Assembly (NCBI GenBank): GCA_030837825.1 | Contig: JAUQYB010000110.1 | Location: 49,528-113,527, forward strand | Origin: Albidovulum sp. | GTDB lineage: Bacteria; Pseudomonadota; Alphaproteobacteria; Rhodobacterales; Rhodobacteraceae | Reading direction: 5' to 3' | DNA: 64,000 bases | Shown here: one piece after another, positions 27,977-36,885 of the stretch | Layout: each line of letters opens with the position of its first letter | How positions within the stretch are numbered: position 1 is the stretch's first letter | Made by a program: the position numbers and the translations under genes | Notes under the pieces: generated by a model | What the model saw: the letters and a program-made list of their open reading frames with translations, nothing else | Told to the model about the DNA's origin: nothing | Database searches by the model: none

Positions 27977-29572
27977 TCAGGCGCCGGCGGGCTCGGTCGC
28001 CTCCTCGGCGGTGGCGCGACGGGAACGCGGTACGCGGCGGAACTGCGGCCGCCCGGAGCGCTGGTGGCCGAAGCCGACCAGCGTCGCGCCGCCCGGCAGC
28101 GGCACGACACGGCAGGCCAGACCCTCGCCGGTGAACAGGCGGATGTCGGCGGCCCACTCCGTCCGTTCGCCGATCGACGCGACAAAGTCGCGGATGTCGC
28201 CGAAGGCCGGGTCGGGCCGCGCCAGTTCCTGCCAGCGCCGGATCGAATCCAGGATCGTGACCTTGCCGAGGGTAAGCGCGGGCTCGACCCCCCAAAGCTC
28301 GTCATAGGCGGAGTTCGACAGGACAAGCTCTCCTGCGGGGGAAAACACCACGATCGCGTCGTCGACGGTATCGACAACCGCCTGGCCAAGCTCGATCTCG
28401 GACCGGAAGCGGCGGGTGAGGGTGATCTCGGCCGTGATGTCCTCCAGCAGGAATGCCACGGCACCGTCGGGATGCGGCCGTCCGATCACATGGTAGGTCT
28501 GGCCCGACGGCAGCGTCCAGGTTTCCTCGTAGAGCCCGCTCGATGCCTTTTTCTCCAGATCCATCATCTGTTCGCGCCAGGTCGCATAGTCCTTGGGCTC
28601 GGGGATCACCCGGCGCTCGCGCAGCCGATCGAGGAATGCGTAGAGCGTCGGCCGCGCCGACAGGAATTCGGCGCCCGCCGATGTCAGATCGACAAGTGCG
28701 GGGTTGAAGAGCGCAAGCTGGCGCTGGCGATCGAAGATCGCGAGGCCGATCGGCAGATAGGCAAAGGTCTTGCTGAGTGTCTGGATGAACTCCCTGAGCG
28801 CACTCTCCGCCTTGACGGCGGCATCGGCGGGAAGCGCGAAATGAAGGGTTCCGCCCTCGACGGCCTGACTGTGGCAGTCGAACCAACGGGCGGGCCCGTC
28901 GCCGGGGGCGCCGAGCTTCTGCCGTCGGGGCGTCTCGCTCACCGCGTTCAGATCGGGGAACAGCACCGGCACGGGCCAGGTCAGAACGTCGTCGCCGCGC
29001 TGTTCGGCGGCGCAATCGAAATAGGCATGGTTTGCCCAGACCACGGTCCCGCTTTGGTCGGCGCGCCAGACCGGGACGGGCGCCGCGGCGAGGGTTTCGC
29101 GCAAGCCGGAAAGCTCCGCCTCCTGCGCCTTCTGGCTGAGGGCGTCGACAAGAACGCCCTGGCCCTCGGCCGACATGTCGGTAACGGTGAGCCGGGCAAG
29201 CTGGCCGAGCCATTCGGCCCGGAGACGGAGATCGCCTGACGTGTCCCTCAGTTCCACCTCGCCCCGGTCTGCAAGAGCGTCCATCTCGGTTTCGAAGCCA
29301 CGAAGCCGTTGCGACAGATAGCCGGCAAGCCGCGCCCAATCGGAACCCGGTCCCGGGATCGAGCCGAGCAGCGCGCGCCCCGAGCCGGTGGCATCCACCA
29401 GTTCACGGTCATCGAACAGAAAGATCGCCTGTTCGAGCGGGCCGCCGGCCTGACCGAGTCCCAACTGCCTTCGGCGGCCGAGCGGCAGGGAAGACAGGAC
29501 GAGCAAGGCGACCATCGCCGCTGCGAACGACGTAGCAATGACGATCGCCGCCAACATGAGCGGAGTGAACAT
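27977..29572 (-). CDS. Membrane-anchored multi-PAS protein without kinase domain
   Basis: 531 residues. One N-terminal membrane helix (residues 5-29) is followed by at least three PAS-like modules: about 155-215 (APVPVWRADQSGTVVWANHAYF), 280-385 (YLPIGLAIFDRQRQLALFNPALVDL) and 390-470 (VVDTVDDAIVVFSPAGELVLSNSAYDELW). The C-terminus ends after the last PAS with a basic tail; no HisKA box or HATPase motif is present. The architecture recalls the sensory half of DivL/CckA-type proteins, so it could be a signalling adaptor rather than an enzyme (inference). A TTAA-N7-TTAA CtrA-type site lies 59 bp upstream. It is on the same strand as regB and begins 107 bp after its stop. Confidence 0.75.
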   Translation of the reverse strand: MFTPLMLAAIVIATSFAAAMVALLVLSSLPLGRRRQLGLGQAGGPLEQAIFLFDDRELVDATGSGRALLGSIPGPGSDWARLAGYLSQRLRGFETEMDALADRGEVELRDTSGDLRLRAEWLGQLARLTVTDMSAEGQGVLVDALSQKAQEAELSGLRETLAAAPVPVWRADQSGTVVWANHAYFDCAAEQRGDDVLTWPVPVLFPDLNAVSETPRRQKLGAPGDGPARWFDCHSQAVEGGTLHFALPADAAVKAESALREFIQTLSKTFAYLPIGLAIFDRQRQLALFNPALVDLTSAGAEFLSARPTLYAFLDRLRERRVIPEPKDYATWREQMMDLEKKASSGLYEETWTLPSGQTYHVIGRPHPDGAVAFLLEDITAEITLTRRFRSEIELGQAVVDTVDDAIVVFSPAGELVLSNSAYDELWGVEPALTLGKVTILDSIRRWQELARPDPAFGDIRDFVASIGERTEWAADIRLFTGEGLACRVVPLPGGATLVGFGHQRSGRPQFRRVPRSRRATAEEATEPAGA

Positions 29573-29630
29573 ATCTGACCCGTCCTTCCCGGCGGGGACT
29601 TGCCCCTGGCCGCAAGGTTCTCTTAGGGGG

Positions 29631-29645
29631 TTAACGGGGCGTTAA
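29631..29645. promoter_or_regulatory. CtrA-type binding site upstream of the PAS protein gene
   Basis: TTAA-CGGGGCG-TTAA is an exact match to the full CtrA consensus TTAA-N7-TTAA, in otherwise GC-rich DNA. It is placed 59-73 nt upstream of the PAS gene start, where CtrA commonly activates or represses. Functional occupancy is inferred. Confidence 0.6.
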
Positions 29646-29678
29646 TTGTGCAACCTTGAGGCGAATTGATGGCGCGGG

Positions 29679-31097
29679 TCATGAGACAATCGGCCGGTTT
29701 TCCCCCAATCCTCCCGTGTCCGTCACCTCGATTCGCCCTCGTGGCCAGGACACGGTGACAACGGCGCCGGACCGGGCGGGCCGTTCCTCCTCGGTCAGGA
29801 AGGGATCGGACCCGTTTGCAAAGCTCAGCCTCGCGCCGGTGCGCTCGAGAAGCGTCTTGGCGATGAACAGGCCAAGCCCCATGCCGTCGTATTCGGGGCG
29901 CCGGTCGGCCGAATCGTCGCGACGGCGGGGAAGGAAGGGCTCGCCGATCCGTCCCAGAAGATGCGTGGGGTAACCCCGGCCGTCATCCGAGATCGTGACC
30001 GTCAGGTCGCGTTCGCCCCAATCGGCATCCACCCAGACCTCGGCGCGCGCGAAATCGACGGCATTCTGCACGAGGTTCCTCAGCCCGTGAACGATTTCCG
30101 GCTTGCGAAGCACCTGCGGCTGCCGGTCGGACGCGCCTGGTTCGTCGCCAAGGTCGAAGTGCAGCACCTTGCCGCGCCCCAGATGCGGCTCCGCTGCCTC
30201 GCGGACAAGTGCGGAGAACGGGGCGGAGCGAAGGTGAAGGTCTTCCTTCCCCGCCCGACCCATCGATCGCAGGATGTCGCGGCAGCGGTCGGCCTGATCG
30301 CGGATCAGCCTCGCGTCGTCCTGAAGATCGGGGCGGTCGTCCAGTTCCCGCGCCAGTTCCGCGCTGGCAATCTTGATCGTGGCGAGAGGCGTGCCGAGTT
30401 CGTGCGCGGCCGCGGCGATGACACCGCCGAGGTCGGTCAGTTTCTGTTCGCGAGCAAGCGCCATCTGCGTGGCCAGAAGCGCCTCGCTCATCATCCGGAT
30501 TTCAGAGGCGACGCGCCGTGCGTAAAGGCCGAGGAACACGACGCCGATCACGATGGCCAGCCAGTATCCGAACCCGAAGATCGCAGGCACGGTGATCGCC
30601 GCCCCGTCGCGGGTTGCGAGCGGCTGGTGGACGAACGCCAGGATCGTCACGAGCGCGATGGTCACGGTGCCGAGGAATACCGTCGCGCGGGCGGGCAGCG
30701 CAGTGGCGGCGATCGTCGCCGGCGCGAGGATGAGCAGGGCGAAGGGGTTGTTGAGCCCGCCGGTGAGATAGAGAAGCAGCGCAAGCTGCGAGGTGTCGAA
30801 GAGAAGCGTCAGGAATGCGGCCCGGTCGCTCAGCCGGGTGTTGAGGGGAAAGGCGATTTCCGCCGCCACGTTGACCGCAACCGCAGCACCGACAACCAGA
30901 AGGCAGAGCGCGAGGTCAAGATCGATTGCATAGTACCGCCAGGCTACCAGGATCGCGGCCGCCTGTCCGAGGATCGCCGTCCAGCGCAGCAGCACGAGCG
31001 TTCTGAGCCGCACCCAGTAGCCGCGGCCGGAGGATCCGAACGCGTCTTCGGCTTCGCGATCTGGCGGCCCGGGCAGGGCGTTCGCCGGGTGGCTCAT
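29679..31097 (-). CDS. regB: Redox-sensing histidine kinase RegB/PrrB/ActS
   Basis: 472 residues. About six N-terminal membrane helices (34-200) contain the quinone-interaction motif GGLNNPF (113-119). The phosphoacceptor is His232 in AAAHELGTPLATI. Cys272 sits exactly 40 residues later in RDQADRCRDILRSMGRAGKED, matching redox-active Cys265 of R. capsulatus RegB (His225 + 40). The HATPase has LRNLVQNAVDFA (N box) and GMGLGLFIAKTLL (G box). It phosphorylates RegA when quinones are reduced and oxygen is low. It diverges from senC-regA across 92 bp. Confidence 0.94.
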   Translation of the reverse strand: MSHPANALPGPPDREAEDAFGSSGRGYWVRLRTLVLLRWTAILGQAAAILVAWRYYAIDLDLALCLLVVGAAVAVNVAAEIAFPLNTRLSDRAAFLTLLFDTSQLALLLYLTGGLNNPFALLILAPATIAATALPARATVFLGTVTIALVTILAFVHQPLATRDGAAITVPAIFGFGYWLAIVIGVVFLGLYARRVASEIRMMSEALLATQMALAREQKLTDLGGVIAAAAHELGTPLATIKIASAELARELDDRPDLQDDARLIRDQADRCRDILRSMGRAGKEDLHLRSAPFSALVREAAEPHLGRGKVLHFDLGDEPGASDRQPQVLRKPEIVHGLRNLVQNAVDFARAEVWVDADWGERDLTVTISDDGRGYPTHLLGRIGEPFLPRRRDDSADRRPEYDGMGLGLFIAKTLLERTGARLSFANGSDPFLTEEERPARSGAVVTVSWPRGRIEVTDTGGLGENRPIVS

Positions 31098-31189
31098 GTC
31101 GGGTCCTGTTGTCGCATACCGGCGCTTGTGAATTGATAGTCGCGCTACAATGAGCGATCAATGCCGCGGCACCGAACAGGGAACGAAAG
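31098..31189. promoter_or_regulatory. regB / senC-regA divergent control region
   Basis: The plus strand has TACAAT (31146-31151) as a good -10 for senC, with CTTGTG 15 nt upstream as a weak -35. Two GTCGC pentamers (31111 and 31139, 28 bp apart) and GGCGC at 31121 resemble half-sites of the GC-rich RegA recognition sequence, consistent with known autoregulation. The boxes are loose matches and were not scored. Confidence 0.45.
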
Positions 31190-31822
31190 ATGCCCGTCTC
31201 CACCACGACCTATGCGATTGCGGCTGCCTCTGTCGCCGCGATCGGACTTGTCGCCATCTATGCGATCAGCATGAACGATACCGGCGACCGCTTCGCCCCG
31301 TGCCGTGGCGGCGCCGTCGGCGGTGGCGGCAGTATTGGCGGACCGTTCACGCTGACCGACGAGAACGGCAAGCGCGTGACCGAGAAGGACGTGCTCACCG
31401 GACCGAGCCTGGTGTATTTCGGCTACACGTTCTGCCCCGACATCTGCCCGACCGATACGGCGCGCAATGCCGAAGCCGTGGATGCGCTTGAGGAAATGGG
31501 TCATGAGGTCACGCCGGTCTTCATTTCGGTCGATCCCTCCCGCGATACGCCCGGGATTCTGAAGGAATGGACCGACTACATCCACCCGAGGATGATCGGG
31601 CTGACGGGCACCCCGGAAGAAATCGCGGCCGTCGCAAGGGAATACCGCACCTATTACATGGTCCCGGAAAATCCCGCCGACGATCTATACACCGTCGATC
31701 ACATGACACAGACATATCTCATGCTGCCGCAGTATGGGTTTGTCGACTTCTTCACCCGGGAAGCGACACCCGAAGAGATTGCCGAGCGAACGGCCTGCTT
31801 CATCGACGCCGCGCGCAAGTGA
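31190..31822 (+). CDS. senC: SCO1/SenC/PrrC-family copper chaperone
   Basis: 210 residues. One N-terminal membrane anchor (about 8-28) is followed by a periplasmic thioredoxin-like SCO domain. Copper ligands are Cys82 and Cys86 in FCPDICP and His171 in VDHMTQ. SenC/PrrC supports copper delivery to cytochrome oxidase and is linked to RegB signalling in Rhodobacter. Gene order regB | senC-regA is that of Rhodobacter capsulatus and sphaeroides. The glycine-rich linker (residues 40-51) is a normal spacer. Confidence 0.94.
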   Translation: MPVSTTTYAIAAASVAAIGLVAIYAISMNDTGDRFAPCRGGAVGGGGSIGGPFTLTDENGKRVTEKDVLTGPSLVYFGYTFCPDICPTDTARNAEAVDALEEMGHEVTPVFISVDPSRDTPGILKEWTDYIHPRMIGLTGTPEEIAAVAREYRTYYMVPENPADDLYTVDHMTQTYLMLPQYGFVDFFTREATPEEIAERTACFIDAARK

Positions 31823-31883
31823 AATTGACCATCGCCGCCTGACAGCCTAGAACCTTCGGACACGCCACGCCAAGGAAGGGCTC

Positions 31884-32438
31884 ATGGCCGAAGACGCGTT
31901 TGCCGAACTCGGACCCGACCGCACGCTGCTGCTGGTCGACGACGATGGACCCTTCGTCCACCGCCTCGCACGCGCGATGGAAAAACGCGGGTTCAGGCCC
32001 GAGACGGCCGAGAGCGTCGCGGCAGGCCGGGCTGCCGCGCAATCGCGCCCGCCGGCCTATGCCGTCGTCGACCTCCGACTCGGTGACGGCAACGGGCTCG
32101 ACGTAGTCGAGGTTCTGCGCGAGCGGCGACCCGACTGCCGCATCGTCGTGCTGACGGGCTATGGCGCGATTGCCACCGCGGTGGCCGCCGTGAAGATCGG
32201 CGCCATCGACTATCTGGCCAAGCCCGCCGACGCCGACGACATCACGAATGCGCTCCTGGCGAAGGGGGATGCGCTGCCGCCGCCGCCGGAAAACCCCATG
32301 TCGGCAGACCGTGTGCGCTGGGAACACATCCAGCGGGTTTACGAGCAGTGCGATCGGAACATTTCCGAAACCGCGCGCCGGCTTTCCATGCACCGGCGCA
32401 CCCTTCAGCGCATTCTTGCCAAGCGCAGCCCGAAATAG
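31884..32438 (+). CDS. regA: Redox response regulator RegA/PrrA/ActR
   Basis: 184 residues. The receiver domain has the acidic pocket VDDDG (19-22) and phosphoacceptor Asp63 in VVDLRLGDG, the same residue number as in R. capsulatus RegA. A four-proline linker (PPPPENPMSADRVRWEH) leads to a Fis-type helix-turn-helix, NISETARRLSMHRRTLQRIL. It controls photosynthesis, respiration, and carbon and nitrogen fixation genes under low oxygen in related species. GGAAGGG precedes the start; 61 bp separate it from senC. Confidence 0.95.
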   Translation: MAEDAFAELGPDRTLLLVDDDGPFVHRLARAMEKRGFRPETAESVAAGRAAAQSRPPAYAVVDLRLGDGNGLDVVEVLRERRPDCRIVVLTGYGAIATAVAAVKIGAIDYLAKPADADDITNALLAKGDALPPPPENPMSADRVRWEHIQRVYEQCDRNISETARRLSMHRRTLQRILAKRSPK

Positions 32439-32541
32439 CGCTTCATACGATCGAAGATAAAGTGCCGAAATCACGCCGGGCTTGATTCCCGGAGCCAAAA
32501 TCCACTATTCGTCCGTTACGGAAAGCTCACCAGCAACAGGG

Positions 32542-32865
32542 ATGAAAATCTTGACCGTCGATCTCGACAGACTTTCTCTGAAAGAACTCAAGAGCCTGCA
32601 AAGCCAAATCGCCGCAAGTATCGCAAGCTTCGAAGAACGCAAGAAGAAGGAAGCGGTCGCGGAGTTGGAGGAAAAGGCCCGATCGCTCGGCTTTTCGCTG
32701 AATGAACTTCTTGGCGTTGCAAAAAGCCGCAGACTTGCGCCCGGAAAGCCGAAATATGCGAATCCGGCGAACAAGGCGGAAACCTGGACCGGCCGCGGCC
32801 GCAAACCGCGCTGGTTCGAAACGGCACTTAAGGCCGGCAAGTCTCTCGACGACCTGGCGATCTAG
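32542..32865 (+). CDS. hvrA: H-NS-family trans-acting regulator HvrA
   Basis: 107 residues. An N-terminal coiled coil (DLDRLSLKELKSLQSQI, about 7-50) for oligomerisation is followed by a C-terminal H-NS DNA-binding motif NKAETWTGRGRKPRWF (TWTGRGRxPxW core). In R. capsulatus, HvrA is encoded right after regA and modulates photosynthesis and nitrogen-fixation promoters. The conserved position supports the symbol. ATG32542 was preferred; it has only a weak CAGGG site. The 103-bp gap after regA shows no hairpin with a U run. Its TAG stop forms CTAG with the converging gene. Confidence 0.9.
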   Translation: MKILTVDLDRLSLKELKSLQSQIAASIASFEERKKKEAVAELEEKARSLGFSLNELLGVAKSRRLAPGKPKYANPANKAETWTGRGRKPRWFETALKAGKSLDDLAI

Positions 32866-33467
32866 GCTGCGGCTCCGGCCATCAATGCGGCGTGCCGGGC
32901 TATGAAGGCGGCGCGCACCTCGATGGGGGGCCTCAGCCGGATGGCGAGGCCCCTTGCCATTGCCACGTCCGGCGTCCCGAAGAACCGGTCGGCTTCGTCC
33001 TGCGTGAAGCCGGCGATCTGGACGGCCTCCAGCCAGGCCGAAACCCTGTCGGCCGCCTTGATTGTCTTCTTGATCGCAGCGGGCAGTTGCGCCGGCAGGC
33101 CGAAGCGCAGGTGGACCGCCGCGCTCAGCCTGTCATCAAGCGCCCCATAGCCCGGTCCGACCGCGGCCTTCACCGGGCTGATCATGTCGCCGATGACGTA
33201 TTCGGGCGCGTCGTGCAAGAGCGCCGCCAACCGCCAGCGCGCCGGAATGCCGGGATTTTCCCGTGTGAAGATCTGCTCCACCAGCAGGGAATGCTCGGCC
33301 ACCGAATAAGGATAGTCGCCAAGCGTCTGCCCGTTCCATCGCGCGACGAAGGCGAGACCGTGGGCGATGTCCTCGATCTCGATGTCGACGGGGGTGGGGT
33401 CGAGAAGGTCGAGCCTGCGGCCCGAGAGCATTCTTTGCCAGGCACGTTGCTGTTTTGGCGCCATCAT
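32862..33467 (-). CDS. HD-domain phosphohydrolase (YfbR-like)
   Basis: 201 residues. The HD metal pocket is visible as VAEHSLLVEQIF, LAALLHDAPEYVIGDMISPVK (HD plus the YfbR-like E72/D77-type acidic residues) and KAADRVSAWLEA. Family members such as E. coli YfbR are 5'-deoxynucleotidases. The extra N-terminal 40 residues (LDLLDPTPVDIEIEDIAHGLAFVARWNG) are typical of the bacterial predicted-hydrolase subgroup, whose substrate is less certain. It converges with hvrA and is probably monocistronic. Confidence 0.8.
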   Translation of the reverse strand: MMAPKQQRAWQRMLSGRRLDLLDPTPVDIEIEDIAHGLAFVARWNGQTLGDYPYSVAEHSLLVEQIFTRENPGIPARWRLAALLHDAPEYVIGDMISPVKAAVGPGYGALDDRLSAAVHLRFGLPAQLPAAIKKTIKAADRVSAWLEAVQIAGFTQDEADRFFGTPDVAMARGLAIRLRPPIEVRAAFIARHAALMAGAAA

Positions 33468-33642
33468 CGTCTCGTGTCACTGACCGGCTGCAAACCGCAG
33501 ACCCCCGCTCCATAGCCGAACGGTGGGGCCGAGAGAATTGCGATTGTCGCTGGCCCGCCGTCGGCCGCATGCAGGAAACGGTGGCGTGTGCGGAAAAAAC
33601 CGGCGACATTGCCGCCCGGGGGCCAGATCAGTGCGGGTTGGG

Positions 33643-34719
33643 ATGCCGTCCGAGGAAAGCCGCCTGATCGAGACCCTCCGGGTCTTTTGCATCACGGCGA
33701 TGATGTGGGTCCACGTGAACCCCGGCCTGTCCTCGCCTTCGGTGGTCATGTCGGGTGACTACACTCTCGTCGGGGCGGTCTTCGGAAACACCCTTGGCCG
33801 GGTCAGCGTGTCGCTTCTGAGCTTCATCAGCGGCTACCTCCTCTGGCAGCGGGCGAAAACCTTGCCCATCGGCGTTCTTGCAATGCGACGCTTTCGCAGC
33901 GTTCTGGTTCCGATGCTCGTCTGGAGCGCGATCTACATCCTTCTTGCGGTGATGAAGGAGCCTTTGACCGGCGTCATCGCGCACAAGATCGAGGGCCTGG
34001 ATCTCGCCGCGGAATCGCTGGCGAACGCCTGGGCCGGAATCACCGGACCCACGGCGAACCTCTCGCTCTTCTTCCTCCGCGACCTCTTCGTCGCATCGCT
34101 TGCCCTGAGACTGTCCGTGCCGATGATCGAGCGGGTTCCGCCCCTGGTGGCGGCGGTGGTGCTTGTTGCGGCCACGGGCGATGCGCTTCAGCCGCTGATC
34201 TTCCGCGCCAGCATCCTTCAGTTCGTCTTCTTCGGCGCTCTGGCGGCGCGGCTGGGCTACAGCCTCACCGGCCTGTCCCGGCCGCTGGTGGCGCTGTCGC
34301 TGGGCTATCTCCTCTCGGTTGCCGGTTTTGCCGCGCTCGAACAGACGGACAGTCCGCTGCTGCATGAGCTGGACCTGCCGAACCTTCTCAGGCGCGCCGG
34401 CGTGTCCTTCCTCATCCTCGCCTTCGCCGCGGTCCTGCTCGCGCGCGTCCCGCGTCTCGGGCTGCACCGGGCCGGGCGCCACGCCTATCTTGCCTATCTG
34501 ATGCACGTCCCGGTGCTGGGCATTCTCTGGACGCTCTGGCGCAGCCTTGTCGGCGGGCCGGACGATCGCAGCTATCTCCTGTTCTTCCTCGCCGCGCCGG
34601 TCGTGGTCTTCGCCCTGGCGGTTCGCCTGGGAGCGACCCTGGACCGGGCGCCGCGGGCTGTGCAAATGGCGCTGCGGGGCCGGATTGTCGAGCCCGCGCC
34701 CAGATCGGCCTCGGATTGA
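33643..34719 (+). CDS. Acyltransferase-3 family membrane protein
   Basis: 358 residues with about ten transmembrane segments. The N-terminal acyltransferase-3 core includes RLIETLRVFCITAMMWVHVNP (the catalytic His in the WVHVN segment), and a YLMHVPVLGILWTLWR helix is near the C-terminus. Such proteins O-acetylate or O-acylate polysaccharides, lipids or glycans; the acceptor here is unknown. ATG33643 was chosen; a GTG at 33631 is possible. It sits between the HD gene and ahcY, as an insertion relative to the hvrA-ahcY neighbourhood of R. capsulatus. Confidence 0.78.
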   Translation: MPSEESRLIETLRVFCITAMMWVHVNPGLSSPSVVMSGDYTLVGAVFGNTLGRVSVSLLSFISGYLLWQRAKTLPIGVLAMRRFRSVLVPMLVWSAIYILLAVMKEPLTGVIAHKIEGLDLAAESLANAWAGITGPTANLSLFFLRDLFVASLALRLSVPMIERVPPLVAAVVLVAATGDALQPLIFRASILQFVFFGALAARLGYSLTGLSRPLVALSLGYLLSVAGFAALEQTDSPLLHELDLPNLLRRAGVSFLILAFAAVLLARVPRLGLHRAGRHAYLAYLMHVPVLGILWTLWRSLVGGPDDRSYLLFFLAAPVVVFALAVRLGATLDRAPRAVQMALRGRIVEPAPRSASD

Positions 34720-34781
34720 TTGCCGGCATTGCCTCGCGATGGTAATGGGGGCGCCAACACGATTTTTCAGGAGTGCGGCGG

Positions 34782-36185
34782 ATGCCGAAGGATTCGAACG
34801 ACTACATCGTCAAGGACATCAAACTTGCGGACTATGGCCGCAAGGAACTCGATATTGCCGAAACCGAGATGCCGGGGCTGATGGCGCTGCGCGAGGAATT
34901 CGGCACCGCGAGGCCGCTCAAGGGGGCCCGCATCGCGGGAAGCCTGCACATGACGGTGCAGACCGCGGTCCTGATCGAGACTCTCAAGGCGCTGGGCGCC
35001 GAGGTGCGCTGGGCCTCGTGCAACATCTTCTCGACGCAGGATCACGCCGCCGCCGCCATCGCCGCGGGCGGCACCCCGGTCTTTGCGGTCAAGGGCGAGA
35101 CGCTTGACGACTACTGGGCCTATACCGACAGGATCTTCCGGTTCCCGGAGGGCACGGCGAACATGATCCTCGACGACGGTGGCGACGCCACGCTCTACAT
35201 CCTCCTGGGTGCGCGGGTCGAGAACGGCGAGACGGACCTGATCGCCGTCCCGAAGTCCGAGGAAGAGGTCTGCCTCTTCAACCAGATCAGGAAACGGATG
35301 GCGGAGACGCCGGGCTGGTTCACGCGCCAGCGCGACGCGATACGCGGCGTGTCGGAAGAAACCACCACGGGCGTTCACCGGCTCTATGACCTTCACAAGC
35401 GGGGCCTTCTGCCCTTCCCGGCGATCAACGTGAACGACAGCGTCACCAAGTCGAAGTTCGACAACAAGTATGGCTGCAAGGAATCGCTCGTGGACGGTAT
35501 CCGCCGCGCGACCGACGTGATGATGGCCGGCAAGGTGGCCGTGGTCTGCGGCTATGGCGACGTGGGCAAGGGCTCGGCCGCCAGCCTGCGCGGCGCCGGT
35601 GCCCGGGTGAAGGTGACCGAGATCGACCCGATCTGCGCGCTTCAGGCGGCGATGGACGGATTCGAGGTGGTGCTGCTGGAAGACGTGGTGAAGGACGCCG
35701 ACATCTTCATCACCACGACCGGCAACCGCGACGTCATCCGCATCGAGCATATGCGCGACATGAAGGACATGGCCATCGTCGGCAACATCGGCCATTTCGA
35801 CAACGAAATCCAGGTTGCGGCGCTCAGGAACCACAAGTGGACCAACATCAAGGACCAGGTGGACATGATCCAGATGCCTTCCGGCAACCGGATCATCCTG
35901 CTGTCGGAGGGGCGTCTTCTGAACCTCGGCAATGCCACCGGCCACCCCTCGTTCGTGATGTCGGCGTCGTTCACCAACCAGGTGCTGGCGCAGATCGAGC
36001 TCTGGACCAAGGGCGACGAATATCGCCCCGGCGTCTACATCCTTCCGAAGTCGCTCGATGAGAAGGTGGCGCGGCTGCATCTGAAAAAGATCGGTGTGAC
36101 GCTGACCGAGCTTCGGCCCGATCAGGCCGAGTATATCGGCGTGACGGTGGCGGGGCCCTACAAGTCCGACCACTACCGGTATTGA
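34782..36185 (+). CDS. ahcY: Adenosylhomocysteinase
   Basis: 467 residues of the NAD-dependent enzyme that splits S-adenosylhomocysteine into homocysteine and adenosine, clearing product inhibition of methyltransferases. The NAD-binding Rossmann motif is [21 protein letters not shown]. Substrate residues are in [18 protein letters not shown] and [21 protein letters not shown]. The C-terminal KSDHYRY is diagnostic. ATG34782 has AGGAG 8 nt upstream. The 62-bp leader is too short for the known SAH riboswitch, and I see none. Confidence 0.97.
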   Translation: MPKDSNDYIVKDIKLADYGRKELDIAETEMPGLMALREEFGTARPLKGARIAGSLHMTVQTAVLIETLKALGAEVRWASCNIFSTQDHAAAAIAAGGTPVFAVKGETLDDYWAYTDRIFRFPEGTANMILDDGGDATLYILLGARVENGETDLIAVPKSEEEVCLFNQIRKRMAETPGWFTRQRDAIRGVSEETTTGVHRLYDLHKRGLLPFPAINVNDSVTKSKFDNKYGCKESLVDGIRRATDVMMAGKVAVVCGYGDVGKGSAASLRGAGARVKVTEIDPICALQAAMDGFEVVLLEDVVKDADIFITTTGNRDVIRIEHMRDMKDMAIVGNIGHFDNEIQVAALRNHKWTNIKDQVDMIQMPSGNRIILLSEGRLLNLGNATGHPSFVMSASFTNQVLAQIELWTKGDEYRPGVYILPKSLDEKVARLHLKKIGVTLTELRPDQAEYIGVTVAGPYKSDHYRY

Positions 36186-36214
36186 GGAACGCGCAGACAT
36201 CCGGGGGCGGGCTC

Positions 36215-36769
36215 ATGGAAACGTCGAAACGCGAACACGTCCGGGCCCGCCTGTTGGGCCATATGCCGAAGGGAGGTATCGCCGCCGAAATCGGTGTCTG
36301 GGAAGGCAAGTTCAGCGACCGCATCCTCGAGATCACCCTGCCGCGCGAATTGCACCTGATCGACCCCTGGCTCTATCAGCCCGAGTTCGGCAACACCGGA
36401 TTTGGCCGCCGGAAGAACGAGACCCGGATGGAGGAGATGTATGGCGAGGTGAAGGCGCGTTTTGCGGCCAACCCGGCTGTGAATATCCACCGCGCCATGT
36501 CGAAGGACGCGCTTGGCGGTTTTCCCGATGGCTATTTCGACTGGGTCTATGTCGACGGCAACCACAACGAGCCCTTCGTGGGGCAGGATCTTGATCTGGC
36601 GCGCCGCAAGGTCCGGCCGGGCGGCATCATTGCGGGCGACGACTTTAACTGGCAGGTGGAGATCGGCGCCCCGGTCCGCCGCGCTGTCGAAGATCTTATG
36701 AAGCAACTGGGATCGTCGGCGACGCTCAAGCTGCTGGCGAACCAGTACATGATCCGGCTCCCGGGCTGA
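36215..36769 (+). CDS. Class I SAM-dependent methyltransferase
   Basis: 184 residues. The SAM-binding motif I is AAEIGVWEGKFSDRIL and a downstream acidic residue is in WVYVDGNHNEPFV. The layout resembles the small Methyltransf_24-type enzymes (cephalosporin hydroxylase/macrocin-methyltransferase-like), often acting on sugars or small molecules. ATG36215, behind GGGGGCGGG, lies 29 bp after ahcY. Co-transcription with ahcY would pair SAH formation with SAH removal. The substrate is unknown. Confidence 0.78.
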   Translation: METSKREHVRARLLGHMPKGGIAAEIGVWEGKFSDRILEITLPRELHLIDPWLYQPEFGNTGFGRRKNETRMEEMYGEVKARFAANPAVNIHRAMSKDALGGFPDGYFDWVYVDGNHNEPFVGQDLDLARRKVRPGGIIAGDDFNWQVEIGAPVRRAVEDLMKQLGSSATLKLLANQYMIRLPG

Positions 36770-36792
36770 ACGCCGCACCCGGGGAAATCCCT

Positions 36793-36822
36793 TTGCCTTT
36801 ACGGGGACGAAACCGCTATCTT
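36793..36822 (+). promoter_or_regulatory. Candidate promoter of the DUF2853 gene
   Basis: TTGCCT (36793-36798) is followed after 17-18 nt by CTATCTT, 64 bp upstream of the ATG. It is the only good sigma-70-like pair in the 116-bp gap after the methyltransferase gene. Confidence 0.45.
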
Positions 36823-36885
36823 TCCCCTGGCTTCAGGAATTGGCCGGCCTATCAAGGGCAAACAAAGCGGGAGTTGGAGTGAGTT

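Noticed and set aside
34720..34781. SAH riboswitch ahead of ahcY
   Set aside because: The leader is only 62 bp and lacks the conserved pseudoknot boxes.
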